Of a stretch of DNA of 64,000 bases, positions 8,462 to 17,307 are shown piece after piece. The stretch lies in assembly GCF_002941025.1 (NCBI RefSeq), contig NZ_PTJS01000001.1, forward strand, positions 5,089,472-5,153,471. Direction: 5' to 3'. Position numbers and translations under genes: made by a program. The notes beneath the pieces are model-generated. The model was not told the DNA's origin. It did not search any database and saw only the letters and a program-made list of their open reading frames with translations. Origin of the DNA: Streptomyces sp. QL37 (GTDB taxonomy: Bacteria; Actinomycetota; Actinomycetes; Streptomycetales; Streptomycetaceae). The stretch's first letter is position 1; every line of letters begins with the position of its first letter.

Positions 8462-8573
8462 CGGGCAAGCACGAGGCCCCGGCCCGCGGAGGGCACGAGG
8501 CCCCGGCCCGCGGAGGGCACGAGACCCCGGCCCGCGGAGGGCACGAGCCCCCCGGCCCCGCGGAGGCCTGGGC
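8462..8573. repeat. 24-bp GC-rich tandem repeat, about 4 copies
   Basis: Imperfect head-to-tail copies of GGGCACGAGGCCCCGGCCCG followed by CGGA fill most of the gap between the icmB-like gene and the convergent DUF5691 gene. Each unit includes the palindrome CCGCGG. There are no unique spacers, so it is not a CRISPR array. It may act as a transcription roadblock for both convergent genes. Confidence 0.8.
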
Positions 8574-8593
8574 CCGCCGGACTCCTGGAGGCC

Positions 8594-10255
8594 TCAGTTC
8601 GCCGGGCTTCCGCCCTCCGTCCGGGGGCGTTCGGTGCCGTCCTGGACCAGCTCCGCGTCCATGGCGGCGCGCAGGCGCAGGGTGGAGACCAGGCGCTGGA
8701 ACGCCTCCGACCAGTAGCCACCCGCACCAGGTGAGGCGCCTTCCGGCTCGTCGGGCGTGGTGGTGAGCACAGCGAGCCGGTCCGCCTCGGCGGGATTCAG
8801 GCAGCGCTCGGCGAGGCCCATCACCCCGCTGAAGCTCCAGGGGTAGCTCCCCGCGTCCCGGGCGATGTCCAGTGCGTCGACCACCGACCGGCCGAGCGGC
8901 CCGTCCCAGGGCACGGAGCAGACGCCGAGCAGCTGGAACGCTTCGGACAGGCCGTGCGCGGCGATGAAACCGGCGGCCCAGAGCGCCCGTTCCGGGGCGG
9001 GCAGGGTGGCGAGGAGCTGCGACCGCTCCGCCAGCGACGCCGTCCCGGGGCCGTTCGCCAGGGGTGTCGAGGGGGCCCCGAGGAGCGCCCGCGCCCACTC
9101 GGGATCCCGCTGCCGCACGGCGGCCCGGCACCAGGCGGCGTGCAGCTCGTCCGCCCAGCCGTCGGCCACCGGCAGCGACACGAGCTCCTGTGCCGTCCGG
9201 CCGCCGAACTTCTCCCGCCACACACCCAGTGGTGCCGCCTCCACCAACTGTCCGAGCCACCAGGACCTTTCACCTCGCCCGGAGGGGGGAACCGGCACCA
9301 CGCCGTCGCGCTGCATCCCGGCGTCGCACTCGTGCGGAGCCTCCACGGCGACGGACACGGCACCGCCCGTACGGTCGGGGTTCACGCAGGATGTGGCACG
9401 GGCCGCCATCCGCCGGGCGAGCGCCGAACCGGGCAGGGCGGACAGCAGTTCGGCGGCCGTGGAGCGTACATTGCGGCTGCGGTCCGCCAGGGCCTCCTCC
9501 AGGAACGTCTCGTCCGCTCCCGAAAGGCCGGAGCGCAGCGAATCGAGGAACATCAGCCGGTCCTCGGCCCGCTCCGTGGACCAGGTGGTGGCGAGCAAGG
9601 ACCGGGCGGCACCGGCATCCCGCTCCCGCACCGCCCCGAGCAGTGCGACCCGTTCGGCGAAGAGCCCCTCCTCCCAGAGCCGGCGAACCGCCTCCGGATC
9701 GGCGGTGTCCGGCCGCCGTGCGCCGCGTGAGGAGGCGCGCAGCGCGAACTTCCACTCGGGGTTCAGCCCGGCCAGCCAGAGCCCGCGCGGGCCGGCGAAC
9801 GCCAGCACGTGCGGACGCAGATCCGTACGCGCTCTCGCCGCGTCCAGCAGCGCGGGCAGGAGCTCCGCGGGCGCGCGGTAACCGTGCGCACCGGCGGAGA
9901 CCAGCCACTGGGGGATGAGCTCGGTGAGATCGGGAGCCGATCCGCGCCTCCCTCCGGTGGGCGGCGCCGAACGGTCGGCGAGCAACTGGGCGAGCCGGCG
10001 GCGGGCGGGAGCAGGCAGCGCCGGCCGGGGATCGGCGGGTGCGGGCACGGGCAGCGCGGCCCCGGTGGCCGGCCGCAGGGCCGCCCTGCGGCGCACGGTG
10101 TGCACCGCCGCCGCGTCGAGCAGGGCCGCGGGACCGACCGCGGCGCCGTCATCCGCCCGGAGAGGGCGCCGGTCGGTGCCGAGCAGCGCCGAGGTGACGA
10201 GGTCTTCCCACAGGGCGCTCACGGTTACGCCGGTCGTCGTGACGGTGGTGGGCAT
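8594..10255 (-). CDS. DUF5691 family protein of the MoxR/VWA/SWIM module
   Basis: A 553-residue soluble, Leu/Ala/Arg-rich alpha-helical protein with no catalytic motif that I recognise. The middle part (around residues 260-310) has HEAT-like helical pairs such as ADRSRNVRSTAAELLSALPG, suggesting a scaffold. I recall this family (DUF5691) as the usual neighbour of SWIM-domain and MoxR genes. The start ATG at 10255 (MPTTVTTTGV) has GGAAGGG 5 bases upstream. It lies 92 bp downstream of the SWIM gene on the same strand, so the two form one arm of a divergent cluster. Function unknown. Confidence 0.78.
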   Translation of the reverse strand: MPTTVTTTGVTVSALWEDLVTSALLGTDRRPLRADDGAAVGPAALLDAAAVHTVRRRAALRPATGAALPVPAPADPRPALPAPARRRLAQLLADRSAPPTGGRRGSAPDLTELIPQWLVSAGAHGYRAPAELLPALLDAARARTDLRPHVLAFAGPRGLWLAGLNPEWKFALRASSRGARRPDTADPEAVRRLWEEGLFAERVALLGAVRERDAGAARSLLATTWSTERAEDRLMFLDSLRSGLSGADETFLEEALADRSRNVRSTAAELLSALPGSALARRMAARATSCVNPDRTGGAVSVAVEAPHECDAGMQRDGVVPVPPSGRGERSWWLGQLVEAAPLGVWREKFGGRTAQELVSLPVADGWADELHAAWCRAAVRQRDPEWARALLGAPSTPLANGPGTASLAERSQLLATLPAPERALWAAGFIAAHGLSEAFQLLGVCSVPWDGPLGRSVVDALDIARDAGSYPWSFSGVMGLAERCLNPAEADRLAVLTTTPDEPEGASPGAGGYWSEAFQRLVSTLRLRAAMDAELVQDGTERPRTEGGSPAN

Positions 10256-10347
10256 CGGGTCCCTTCCGGTGGTCCGGTTCCGGTGGTCGGTCGAGCGGGT
10301 GGGATGACGCGGTGGGGCAGGGCGGGTGCCGGCAGAACGCGCTGTGG

Positions 10348-11715
10348 TCAGGCGAGCGCCACCGCCCTGCTCGGCACGTCCGCGTCGGAGGCCCCCGCGC
10401 ACCACGCCGTGAGCGGGTCGAAACCCCGGTGCCCGCACTCCCCGAACACAGTCAGCGGGTGGCCGCCGGAGAGCGCCACGAGCTTCCACAGACCGGGCCG
10501 GGAGAGCGCCGCGGGTGCGACCGGCAGGGCGTATCCGTCCGTCGCGCCGATCAGTTGCCAGCCGTCCCCGGACGGCGCGGGTATGACTTCGCGCAGCGTG
10601 ACCGGCCAGGCGTCGAGCCACGGGTCGTCGCGCAGCGCTCTCCCGTACGCGGCGACGGCATCGGCGGTGCTGCCGCCGGGGGGCGGTGCCGTCGTGGCGA
10701 GAGGGTCGCCGAACCGCGTTCCCAGCTCGCCCCGCAGGCCTCCGCCGCCCGGATACGGCGTCACCTCGGCGTCCATCACGGTGCCCACCGGCAGCGGCGG
10801 GGCGGGGGCGCGTCCGGGCGCCCCGTAGGACAGCAGCAGCGTGCTGCGCCCGGAATCCCTGCCGTACAGCCAGGTGCGACGGGTGACGATCCTGCCGTCC
10901 GGTGTGTCGTACTGCGCGAGGACCAGCCAGTGGTCGCGGACGGCAGGCCCTTCGGCAGAGGTCGTCAGCCCCACCCTCGAACGGACCGTCGCGGCCAGCG
11001 GACCGGGCAGCCGGTCGAGTCCGACCCAGGCCGAGTCGAGCAGACGCAGCAGCGCGCACTCCTCCAGCAGCCGCCCCGGCCAGCCGGGCCCCGAAGCCGG
11101 GACCGACCCCAACTCCCGCACACGGGAGGCGAGTCCAGGGGCCTGCGCGTCGACCATGCGGGCCGCTGTCTCCTCCCACAGCCCGAATCCCGGCTGGTCC
11201 GCCGCGGCGATTCCGCCGCGCAGCAGGTCGATGAGCCGCTGGTCCAGCTCCTGTGCGCCGCCGGTGACGCGCTCGGCCCTGCGCCCGGCGCGCCGGGCGG
11301 CCGCGCGCGCCGCGGGACCCCCGGGCGCCGCCCGCGCGCGTCGGTCCGCCAGCCACTGCGCGACCCAGGCGGGAGGCTCCTTCGTCCGGCCCGGTACGGG
11401 GGCGTCGGACGCATGGAGCAGGAGCAGCCCCAGGGCGTGCTCGCAAGGCGTCTCCCCGCCGGCGCAACCGCATGTGTACGACGCATCGTTCGTGTCCACC
11501 GCCGTGCGGTGCGGTGGGCCGTCGCCGGACTCGCGGACCCCCCACACCACGCCCTGACCGCACCCCGATCCGGACCACGCGCGCTCCGAAGCGAACGCGC
11601 GCCCCGACTCGCGTGACTCCACGTCAGGAGCGAGGTCCAGCAACCGCTCCACCGCCTGGCTCGACTCCACCGGACCGGTGGGGCGCCAGGCTGCTCCCCC
11701 TAGAGACTGCACCAT
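10348..11715 (-). CDS. SWIM zinc-finger protein
   Basis: A 455-residue protein with a clear SWIM zinc finger: Cys82, Cys84, Cys91 and His93 in YTCGCAGGETPCEHALGLLL. SWIM domains bind DNA or proteins. The rest is helical and beta-rich, without a known enzyme motif, and includes an Ala/Arg-rich basic stretch after residue 110. E. coli YehQ is a SWIM protein encoded with a MoxR ATPase (YehL) and a VWA protein (YehP); the same partners occur here. The start MVQSLGGAAW was chosen because the N-terminus aligns with the family style, though the ribosome binding site is weak. The stop is followed by the DUF5691 gene. Confidence 0.85.
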   Translation of the reverse strand: MVQSLGGAAWRPTGPVESSQAVERLLDLAPDVESRESGRAFASERAWSGSGCGQGVVWGVRESGDGPPHRTAVDTNDASYTCGCAGGETPCEHALGLLLLHASDAPVPGRTKEPPAWVAQWLADRRARAAPGGPAARAAARRAGRRAERVTGGAQELDQRLIDLLRGGIAAADQPGFGLWEETAARMVDAQAPGLASRVRELGSVPASGPGWPGRLLEECALLRLLDSAWVGLDRLPGPLAATVRSRVGLTTSAEGPAVRDHWLVLAQYDTPDGRIVTRRTWLYGRDSGRSTLLLSYGAPGRAPAPPLPVGTVMDAEVTPYPGGGGLRGELGTRFGDPLATTAPPPGGSTADAVAAYGRALRDDPWLDAWPVTLREVIPAPSGDGWQLIGATDGYALPVAPAALSRPGLWKLVALSGGHPLTVFGECGHRGFDPLTAWCAGASDADVPSRAVALA

Positions 11716-11851
11716 GGCCCCGACGGTAGAGCGCACCACTGACAATCGGCTCCGACCTGCCATTCCGCCCGTTCCGAAACGTCTTGACCGTTTCGCGTCC
11801 GTGCGCTTCCCTGCGAGGAGGGGAGTTCGGCGAACGAATCGGGGGATTCAG

Positions 11852-12283
11852 ATGAACCGCACCATGCGCACCACCCGCCTCGGACGGACCACACGTGCGG
11901 CCGCGCCGGCCTCGGCCGTCTGCGGCCTCGTGCTCGGACTCGGCGGCTGTTCTCCCGAATCCGTCGACAAGGTCGTGGACGAGACGTACCAGGTCACCTA
12001 CGAAGTCACCGGCACCGGCGTCGGGGAGATCCAGTTCCACGGCGGTGGCGGCGACGCCATGGATCCGGAGATCGAAACGGTCAAGTCGCCCACGCTGCCC
12101 TGGAAGAAGACCGTCACCCTGCGCGGGATCATGCCGTCCGCGGTGATGCCCGTCGCCCTGGACGAGGGCGCGGCGGAGCTCGCCTGCACCATCACGCACG
12201 AGGGCGAGGTCATCGGGGAGGCGAAGGGCGAGGAACTCCTCACGAGCGGCGGGTGCGTCGCGGCCTCGCCCGTAGCGGACTGA
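11852..12283 (+). CDS. MmpS-like putative lipoprotein
   Basis: A 143-residue protein with a twin-Arg-containing basic N-terminus, a hydrophobic stretch and a lipobox-like LGLGGCS ending at Cys34. The mature part is one small beta domain (YQVTYEVTGTGVGEIQFHGG, PWKKTVTLRG, CTITHEGEVIGEA) resembling MmpS / membrane-transport accessory domains. Two Cys in the mature domain could form a disulfide. It is probably anchored on the outer face of the membrane. It lies between the divergent SWIM gene and the MoxR gene, 103 bp upstream of the latter and on the same strand. Whether it belongs to the module is not known. Confidence 0.65.
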   Translation: MNRTMRTTRLGRTTRAAAPASAVCGLVLGLGGCSPESVDKVVDETYQVTYEVTGTGVGEIQFHGGGGDAMDPEIETVKSPTLPWKKTVTLRGIMPSAVMPVALDEGAAELACTITHEGEVIGEAKGEELLTSGGCVAASPVAD

Positions 12284-12386
12284 GCCTCCACGCCGAGATC
12301 GGTCCCGGCCGTGCGCCGGGGCCGACTGTCAGTGGCATGGTGCACCGTGGAAACCGCATCGGATCGACCGATCCGGAGGGGGATCC

Positions 12387-13499
12387 ATGACCGTGCCCGT
12401 ACAGACCGACGCAGCCGGCGGCGAAGCCCTGAGGCCGCATGCCGAGCATGCTTTCGCCGACGAGCTCAAGGCGCTCGCCGCCGCCGACGACCGCCCCAGG
12501 CCCGCCCGTTGGAAGCTCTCGCCATGGGCCGTCTCCACCTATCTGCTCGGCGGGACGCTCCCGGACGGCACACTGATCACACCGAAATATGTGGGTCCGC
12601 GCCGTCTCGTCGAAGTAGCCGTCACCACACTCGCCACCGACCGGGCGCTGCTGCTCCTCGGCGTTCCGGGGACCGCCAAGACCTGGGTGTCCGAGCACCT
12701 CGCCGCAGCCGTCAGCGGAGACTCGACCCTGCTGGTCCAGGGCACCGCGGGCACCCCCGAGGAGGCCGTCCGCTACGGGTGGAACTACGCGCGGCTGCTG
12801 GCGGACGGACCCAGCCGCGAGGCCCTGGTGCCGAGCCCCGTCATGCGGGCCATGGCCGAGGGAATGACGGCTCGCGTCGAGGAGCTGACCCGCATCCCCG
12901 CCGATGTGCAGGACGCGCTCATCACGATCCTGTCGGAGAAGACGCTCCCCGTCCCCGAGCTGGGCCAAGAGGTCCAGGCGGTGAAGGGGTTCAACCTCGT
13001 CGCCACGGCGAACGACCGCGACCGCGGGGTCAACGAGCTCTCCAGTGCCCTGCGCCGCCGCTTCAACACCGTCGTGCTGCCGCTCCCCGCGACACCCGAG
13101 GCGGAAGTGGACATCGTGTCCCGGCGCGTGGCCCAGACGGGGCGCTCGCTCGACCTGCCGCCCGCGCCCGACGGCATGGCCGAGATCCGGCGCGTCGTCA
13201 CGGTCTTCCGCGAACTGCGCGACGGGATCACCATCGACGGCCGCACCAAGCTCAAGTCGCCGTCCGGGACGCTGTCCACGGCCGAGGCCATCTCCGTCGT
13301 CACCGGAGGCCTCGCGCTCGCCGCCCACTTCGGCGACGGCGTCCTGCGCCCCGGGGACGTGGCGGCCGGCGTCATCGGAGCCGTCGTCCGCGATCCCACG
13401 ACCGACCGCGTGGTGTGGCAGGAGTACATGGAGACGGTCGTCCGGGAGCGGGACGGCTGGAAGGACTTCTACCGCGCCTGCCGTGAGGCCGCCGAGTGA
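12387..13499 (+). CDS. MoxR-type AAA+ ATPase (YehL-like)
   Basis: A 370-residue MoxR-family AAA+ ATPase. Walker A GVPGTAKT is at residues 92-99. The Walker B position reads ARVEELTRIP (about 162-171) with Glu-Glu in place of the usual Asp-Glu. Sensor 1 is VATAND (about 205-210), and an arginine-finger block ALRRRFN follows. MoxR ATPases work with VWA proteins as chaperones that insert metals or remodel targets; a VWA protein is encoded two genes downstream. The phrase VNELSSALRRRFN points to the YehL subgroup. The start ATG at 12387 has GGAGGGGG 5 bases upstream. Its stop overlaps the GTG start of the DUF5682 gene, indicating translational coupling. Confidence 0.93.
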   Translation: MTVPVQTDAAGGEALRPHAEHAFADELKALAAADDRPRPARWKLSPWAVSTYLLGGTLPDGTLITPKYVGPRRLVEVAVTTLATDRALLLLGVPGTAKTWVSEHLAAAVSGDSTLLVQGTAGTPEEAVRYGWNYARLLADGPSREALVPSPVMRAMAEGMTARVEELTRIPADVQDALITILSEKTLPVPELGQEVQAVKGFNLVATANDRDRGVNELSSALRRRFNTVVLPLPATPEAEVDIVSRRVAQTGRSLDLPPAPDGMAEIRRVVTVFRELRDGITIDGRTKLKSPSGTLSTAEAISVVTGGLALAAHFGDGVLRPGDVAAGVIGAVVRDPTTDRVVWQEYMETVVRERDGWKDFYRACREAAE

Positions 13500-15805
13500 C
13501 CCCCCGCGCCGGGGCGACCACAGCTCCCGGGGGACCGCTGCTGCTGGGGGTGCGCCACCACGGCCCGGGCTCCGCCCGCGCGGTGCTCGCCGCCCTCGAA
13601 TCCGTACGGCCGGCTGCCGTGCTCGTCGAAGGGCCGCCCGAGGGCGACGCGTTGCTGCCGCTCGCCGCCCACGGCCGGATGCGTCCGCCGGTCGCGCTCC
13701 TCGCCCACGCCGTGGACGACCCGGGGCGTGCCGCTTTCTGGCCGATGGCCGACTTCTCTCCCGAATGGGTGGCGATCCGCTGGGCATCGGCGCACGCGGT
13801 CCCCGTGCGGTTCGTGGACCTGCCCGCCGCGCACTCCCTGGCGTTGACGGAACAGCGTGAGGGCGGTCCGGAGGAAGGCAGGGGCATCGATCCGATCGGA
13901 ATCCTCGCCGGCGCCGCGGGCTACGAGGACCCCGAGCGCTGGTGGGAGGACGTCGTCGAGCACCGCGCGGCCGACGGCGGTCCGGCCGATCCGTGCGCGC
14001 CGTTCGCGGCGCTCGCCGAGGCGATGACCGCGTTGCGTGAGGCGTACGGGGACGGGGGCCACCCGCAGGACGCCGTCCGGGAGGCCGCGATGCGCCTTCA
14101 GCTCCGCTCCGCCCGCAAGGAGTTCGGCGACGGCGTCGCCGTGGTCTGCGGCGCCTGGCACGTGCCCGCCCTCGGCGCGCGGACGACGGTCGCCGCGGAC
14201 CGGGCGCTCCTCAAGGGGATGCCCAAGGTCAAGGCGGAGCTGACCTGGGTGCCGTGGACCCATCGCAGGCTCGCCCGGCACAGCGGTTACGGCGCGGGGA
14301 TCGAGTCCCCCGGCTGGTACGGGCACCTCTTCGGCGCCCCTGACCGGCCCGTCGAGCGCTGGATGACGAAGGTGGCCGGACTGCTGCGCGACGCGGACAG
14401 GGCCGTGTCCCCCGCGCATGTCATCGAGGCCGTCCGGCTCGCCGGGACGCTGGCCGCCCTGCGCGACCGCCCGGCCGTCGGCCTGGCCGAGGCCACCGAC
14501 GCGGTCAGGGCCGTCATGTGCGAGGGATCCGATGTGCCCCTGGCCCTCGTGCGGGACCGGCTCGTCGTCGGCGAGATCCTCGGCGAGGTCCCGGAGACGG
14601 CCCCCGCCGTCCCCCTCCAGCGCGACCTGGACCGGCAGCAGCGCACACTGAGGCTCAGGCCCGAGGCGGAGAGGCGCGAACTCGACCTCGACCTGCGCAA
14701 GGACACCGACGCGGCCCGCAGCAGACTGCTGCACCGGCTGCGGCTCCTCGGAGTGGACTGGGGCGAAACCGTCGCGGGCCGGGGGAGCACGGGGACGTTC
14801 CGGGAGAGCTGGCGGCTGCGCTGGGAGCCCGAGCTCTTCGTCAGGACAGCCGAGGCCGGGGTGTGGGGCACCACCGTGCTCGGAGCCGCGACCGCCAGGG
14901 CCGAGTCGGAGGCCGTTTCCGCTTCGTCGCTCGCCGGGGTCACCGCGCTCGCCGAGCAGTGCCTCCTGGCCGGACTGCCGGACGCCCTGCCCGTCGTGAT
15001 GAGGGCCCTTTCCGACCGGGCCGCCCTCGACACGGACGTCGGCCACCTCGCGGACGCGCTGCCCGCCCTGGCCCGCTCCCTGCGGTACGGGGACGTACGC
15101 TCCACCGACACCGCGGCCCTGGGAGAGGTCGCCGTCGGCCTCGCCGAGCGCGTCTGCGTGGGCCTGCCGCCCACCTGCACGGGCCTCGACGCGGACGCGG
15201 CCGCGGAGGCCCGCCGGCGGATGGAGGGCGTGCACACCGCGGTCGGGCTGCTCGCCGACGCCGCAGGGGCGGACATGCTGCCCGAGCGGTGGGCCGGCGC
15301 CCTGCGCAAGCTCTCCGCCAGGGACGCGGTCGCCGGTGTGATCCGGGGCCGTGCCACGCGCCTGCTCCTGGACGACGGCCGGCTGGCCGAGAGCGAGGCC
15401 GCGCGTCTGATGGGACTCGCCCTCTCGCCCGGCGCCGCACCACCCGACGCGGCCGGCTGGATCGAGGGCTTCGTCGGCGGAGCCGCGGGCGGCGGCCTGC
15501 TGCTCGTCCACGACGAGCGGCTCCTCGGGCTCGTCGACACCTGGCTGACAGGCATACCGGCCGACACGTTCACCGTCGTGCTGCCCCTGCTGCGCCGGAC
15601 GTTCTCGGCCTACGAGCCGGGTGTACGACGCACGCTCGGCGAGCTCGTGCGCCGCGGACCGGGTTCCGGCGGGGCGCGCGACGAGGGCGTGCCCGCGGCA
15701 CCGGGCTTCGGTGAAGGACTCGACGAGGAGCGGGCGGACGCGGTGATGCCCGTGCTCCGGCTGCTGCTCGGTCCGGACACCCCGGACAGGGCGGCGGCCG
15801 TATGA
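13496..15805 (+). CDS. DUF5682 family protein (YehM-like)
   Basis: A 769-residue cytoplasmic protein, second gene of the MoxR-DUF5682-VWA operon, with GTGA overlap upstream and ATGA overlap downstream. The N-terminal 230 residues have spaced conserved-looking blocks: GVRHHGPGS (His21, His22), VLVEGPPEGD (Glu45), REAAMR (about 195-200) and VVCGAWHVPAL (His222). That pattern resembles the TraB/TIKI/erythromycin-esterase-like fold (inference). The remaining 500 residues are helical and rich in Leu, Ala, Arg and Glu, perhaps a scaffold. I recall E. coli YehM as a member of the same family. No biochemical role is known to me. Confidence 0.85.
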   Translation: MTPRAGATTAPGGPLLLGVRHHGPGSARAVLAALESVRPAAVLVEGPPEGDALLPLAAHGRMRPPVALLAHAVDDPGRAAFWPMADFSPEWVAIRWASAHAVPVRFVDLPAAHSLALTEQREGGPEEGRGIDPIGILAGAAGYEDPERWWEDVVEHRAADGGPADPCAPFAALAEAMTALREAYGDGGHPQDAVREAAMRLQLRSARKEFGDGVAVVCGAWHVPALGARTTVAADRALLKGMPKVKAELTWVPWTHRRLARHSGYGAGIESPGWYGHLFGAPDRPVERWMTKVAGLLRDADRAVSPAHVIEAVRLAGTLAALRDRPAVGLAEATDAVRAVMCEGSDVPLALVRDRLVVGEILGEVPETAPAVPLQRDLDRQQRTLRLRPEAERRELDLDLRKDTDAARSRLLHRLRLLGVDWGETVAGRGSTGTFRESWRLRWEPELFVRTAEAGVWGTTVLGAATARAESEAVSASSLAGVTALAEQCLLAGLPDALPVVMRALSDRAALDTDVGHLADALPALARSLRYGDVRSTDTAALGEVAVGLAERVCVGLPPTCTGLDADAAAEARRRMEGVHTAVGLLADAAGADMLPERWAGALRKLSARDAVAGVIRGRATRLLLDDGRLAESEAARLMGLALSPGAAPPDAAGWIEGFVGGAAGGGLLLVHDERLLGLVDTWLTGIPADTFTVVLPLLRRTFSAYEPGVRRTLGELVRRGPGSGGARDEGVPAAPGFGEGLDEERADAVMPVLRLLLGPDTPDRAAAV

Positions 15806-17025
15806 CCACGACCGCGGCGGACACGGAGAAGGGGAAGAGGACGATGGACGCGACTCCTGCCGAGGACGAGCGGCTTCGGCGCTGGCGCATGGTGCTCGGC
15901 GCGGACGGTGACGGCAGCACCGGACGCGCGCTCACGGGACGGGACGCGGCGATGGACGGGGCGCTGACCGCGCTGTACGCCGGCGGGAGGAAGCCCGGCG
16001 GCCGGGGCGGAGCGGAGCGTTCGGCGGGGCTCGGGGCATCCGCCCCGTCGGTGGCACGCTGGCTCGGCGACATCCGTACGTACTTCCCGGCCTCCGTCGT
16101 CCAGGTCATGCAGCGTGACGCGATCGACCGCCTCGGGCTCGCCGCCCTGCTGCTGGAGCCGGAGATGCTGGAGGCCGTGGAGCCCGACGTGCATCTGGTC
16201 GGCACCCTCCTCTCGCTCGGCAAGGCCATGCCGGAGACGACCAGGGAGACGGCCCGCGCCGTCGTACGCAAGGTCGTCGAGGACCTGGAGCGCCGGCTGG
16301 CGGACCGCACCAGGGCGACACTCACCGGCGCCCTGGACCGCTCGGCCAGGGCATCGAGGCCGCGCCACCGGGACATCGACTGGGACCGCACGATCCGGGC
16401 CAACCTGAAGAACCACGTGCCCCTCCCCGGCAGAGAAGGGGCCGGCACGGTCGTACCCGAACGTCTCATCGGCTACGGGCGCACGCACCGGTCCGTCAAG
16501 AAGGACGTCATCCTCTGCGTCGACCAGTCGGGCTCCATGGCCGCCTCCGTCGTCCACGCCTCGGTGTTCGGCACGGTGCTCGCCTCGATGCGGACCCTGG
16601 CGACCCGGCTCGTCGTGTTCGACACGGCGGTCGTCGATCTCACCGATCAGCTCGACGACCCGGTCGACGTCCTGTTCGGCACGCAGCTCGGCGGCGGTAC
16701 GGACATCAACCGCGCGCTCGCCTACTGCCAGTCGAGAATCACCCGCCCGGCGGACACCGTCGTCGTCCTCGTCAGCGATCTCCACGAGGGCGGGATCCGC
16801 GACGAGATGGTCGGACGGGCCGGGGCGATGAAGGCGGCCGGAGTGCAGTTCGTGACCCTGCTGGCCCTCTCCGACGAGGGCACCCCCTCCTACGACCGTG
16901 AGCACGCCGCCGCGCTGGCCGCGCTCGGCGCCCCCGCCTTCGCCTGCACTCCGGACCACTTTCCCGAGGTCATGGCGGCAGCGATCGAGAAACGGCCGCT
17001 GCCGATACCGGACACCGGGCGCTGA
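15802..17025 (+). CDS. VWA domain protein, MoxR partner (YehP-like)
   Basis: A 407-residue protein. The C-terminal half is a von Willebrand factor A domain with an intact MIDAS: DQSGSM at about residues 241-246, the Thr in LGGGTDIN, and the Asp in LVSDLHEGG. The N-terminal half is helical (WLGDIRTYFPASVVQVMQRDA), typical of cytoplasmic VWA proteins paired with MoxR ATPases. There is no signal peptide. It overlaps the DUF5682 gene by 4 bp (ATGA), so the three genes are very probably co-translated. A Mg-dependent VWA would present a substrate or metal cofactor to the ATPase. Confidence 0.92.
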   Translation: MTTTAADTEKGKRTMDATPAEDERLRRWRMVLGADGDGSTGRALTGRDAAMDGALTALYAGGRKPGGRGGAERSAGLGASAPSVARWLGDIRTYFPASVVQVMQRDAIDRLGLAALLLEPEMLEAVEPDVHLVGTLLSLGKAMPETTRETARAVVRKVVEDLERRLADRTRATLTGALDRSARASRPRHRDIDWDRTIRANLKNHVPLPGREGAGTVVPERLIGYGRTHRSVKKDVILCVDQSGSMAASVVHASVFGTVLASMRTLATRLVVFDTAVVDLTDQLDDPVDVLFGTQLGGGTDINRALAYCQSRITRPADTVVVLVSDLHEGGIRDEMVGRAGAMKAAGVQFVTLLALSDEGTPSYDREHAAALAALGAPAFACTPDHFPEVMAAAIEKRPLPIPDTGR

Positions 17026-17307
17026 CGGGGCCGGGTCCCGGCTCCGCGGACCGCCCGGCGGGCGCCCCGCGGAGGCGGCGTTTTGTCCCTCGTACCCCGG
17101 CCACCAGCGGGGTCTGTGACCGTTATCACCGCTCAGGTGTGATCTGCAATTTAGGGTCCGGTCCGGTGCGGGGGATAACCTGCCGGATGGACATGCCGCG
17201 TACCCGGTCACCGTGTGCGCCTCCCCTGTGACCGCGCAGTCACGTTGCCCTCGCGGCACGCCCACGCAGAAAACGAACCGCGAGACCACTAAAAGGGACG
17301 GACGCGC

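Noticed and set aside
8462..8573. Possible CRISPR array
   Set aside because: Units are contiguous with no unique spacers and no cas genes are nearby; a simple tandem repeat.
8594..11578. 994-residue minus-strand frame joining DUF5691 and the SWIM region
   Set aside because: The upstream half is an off-frame shadow of the SWIM gene. A good ribosome binding site at 10255 marks the true DUF5691 start.
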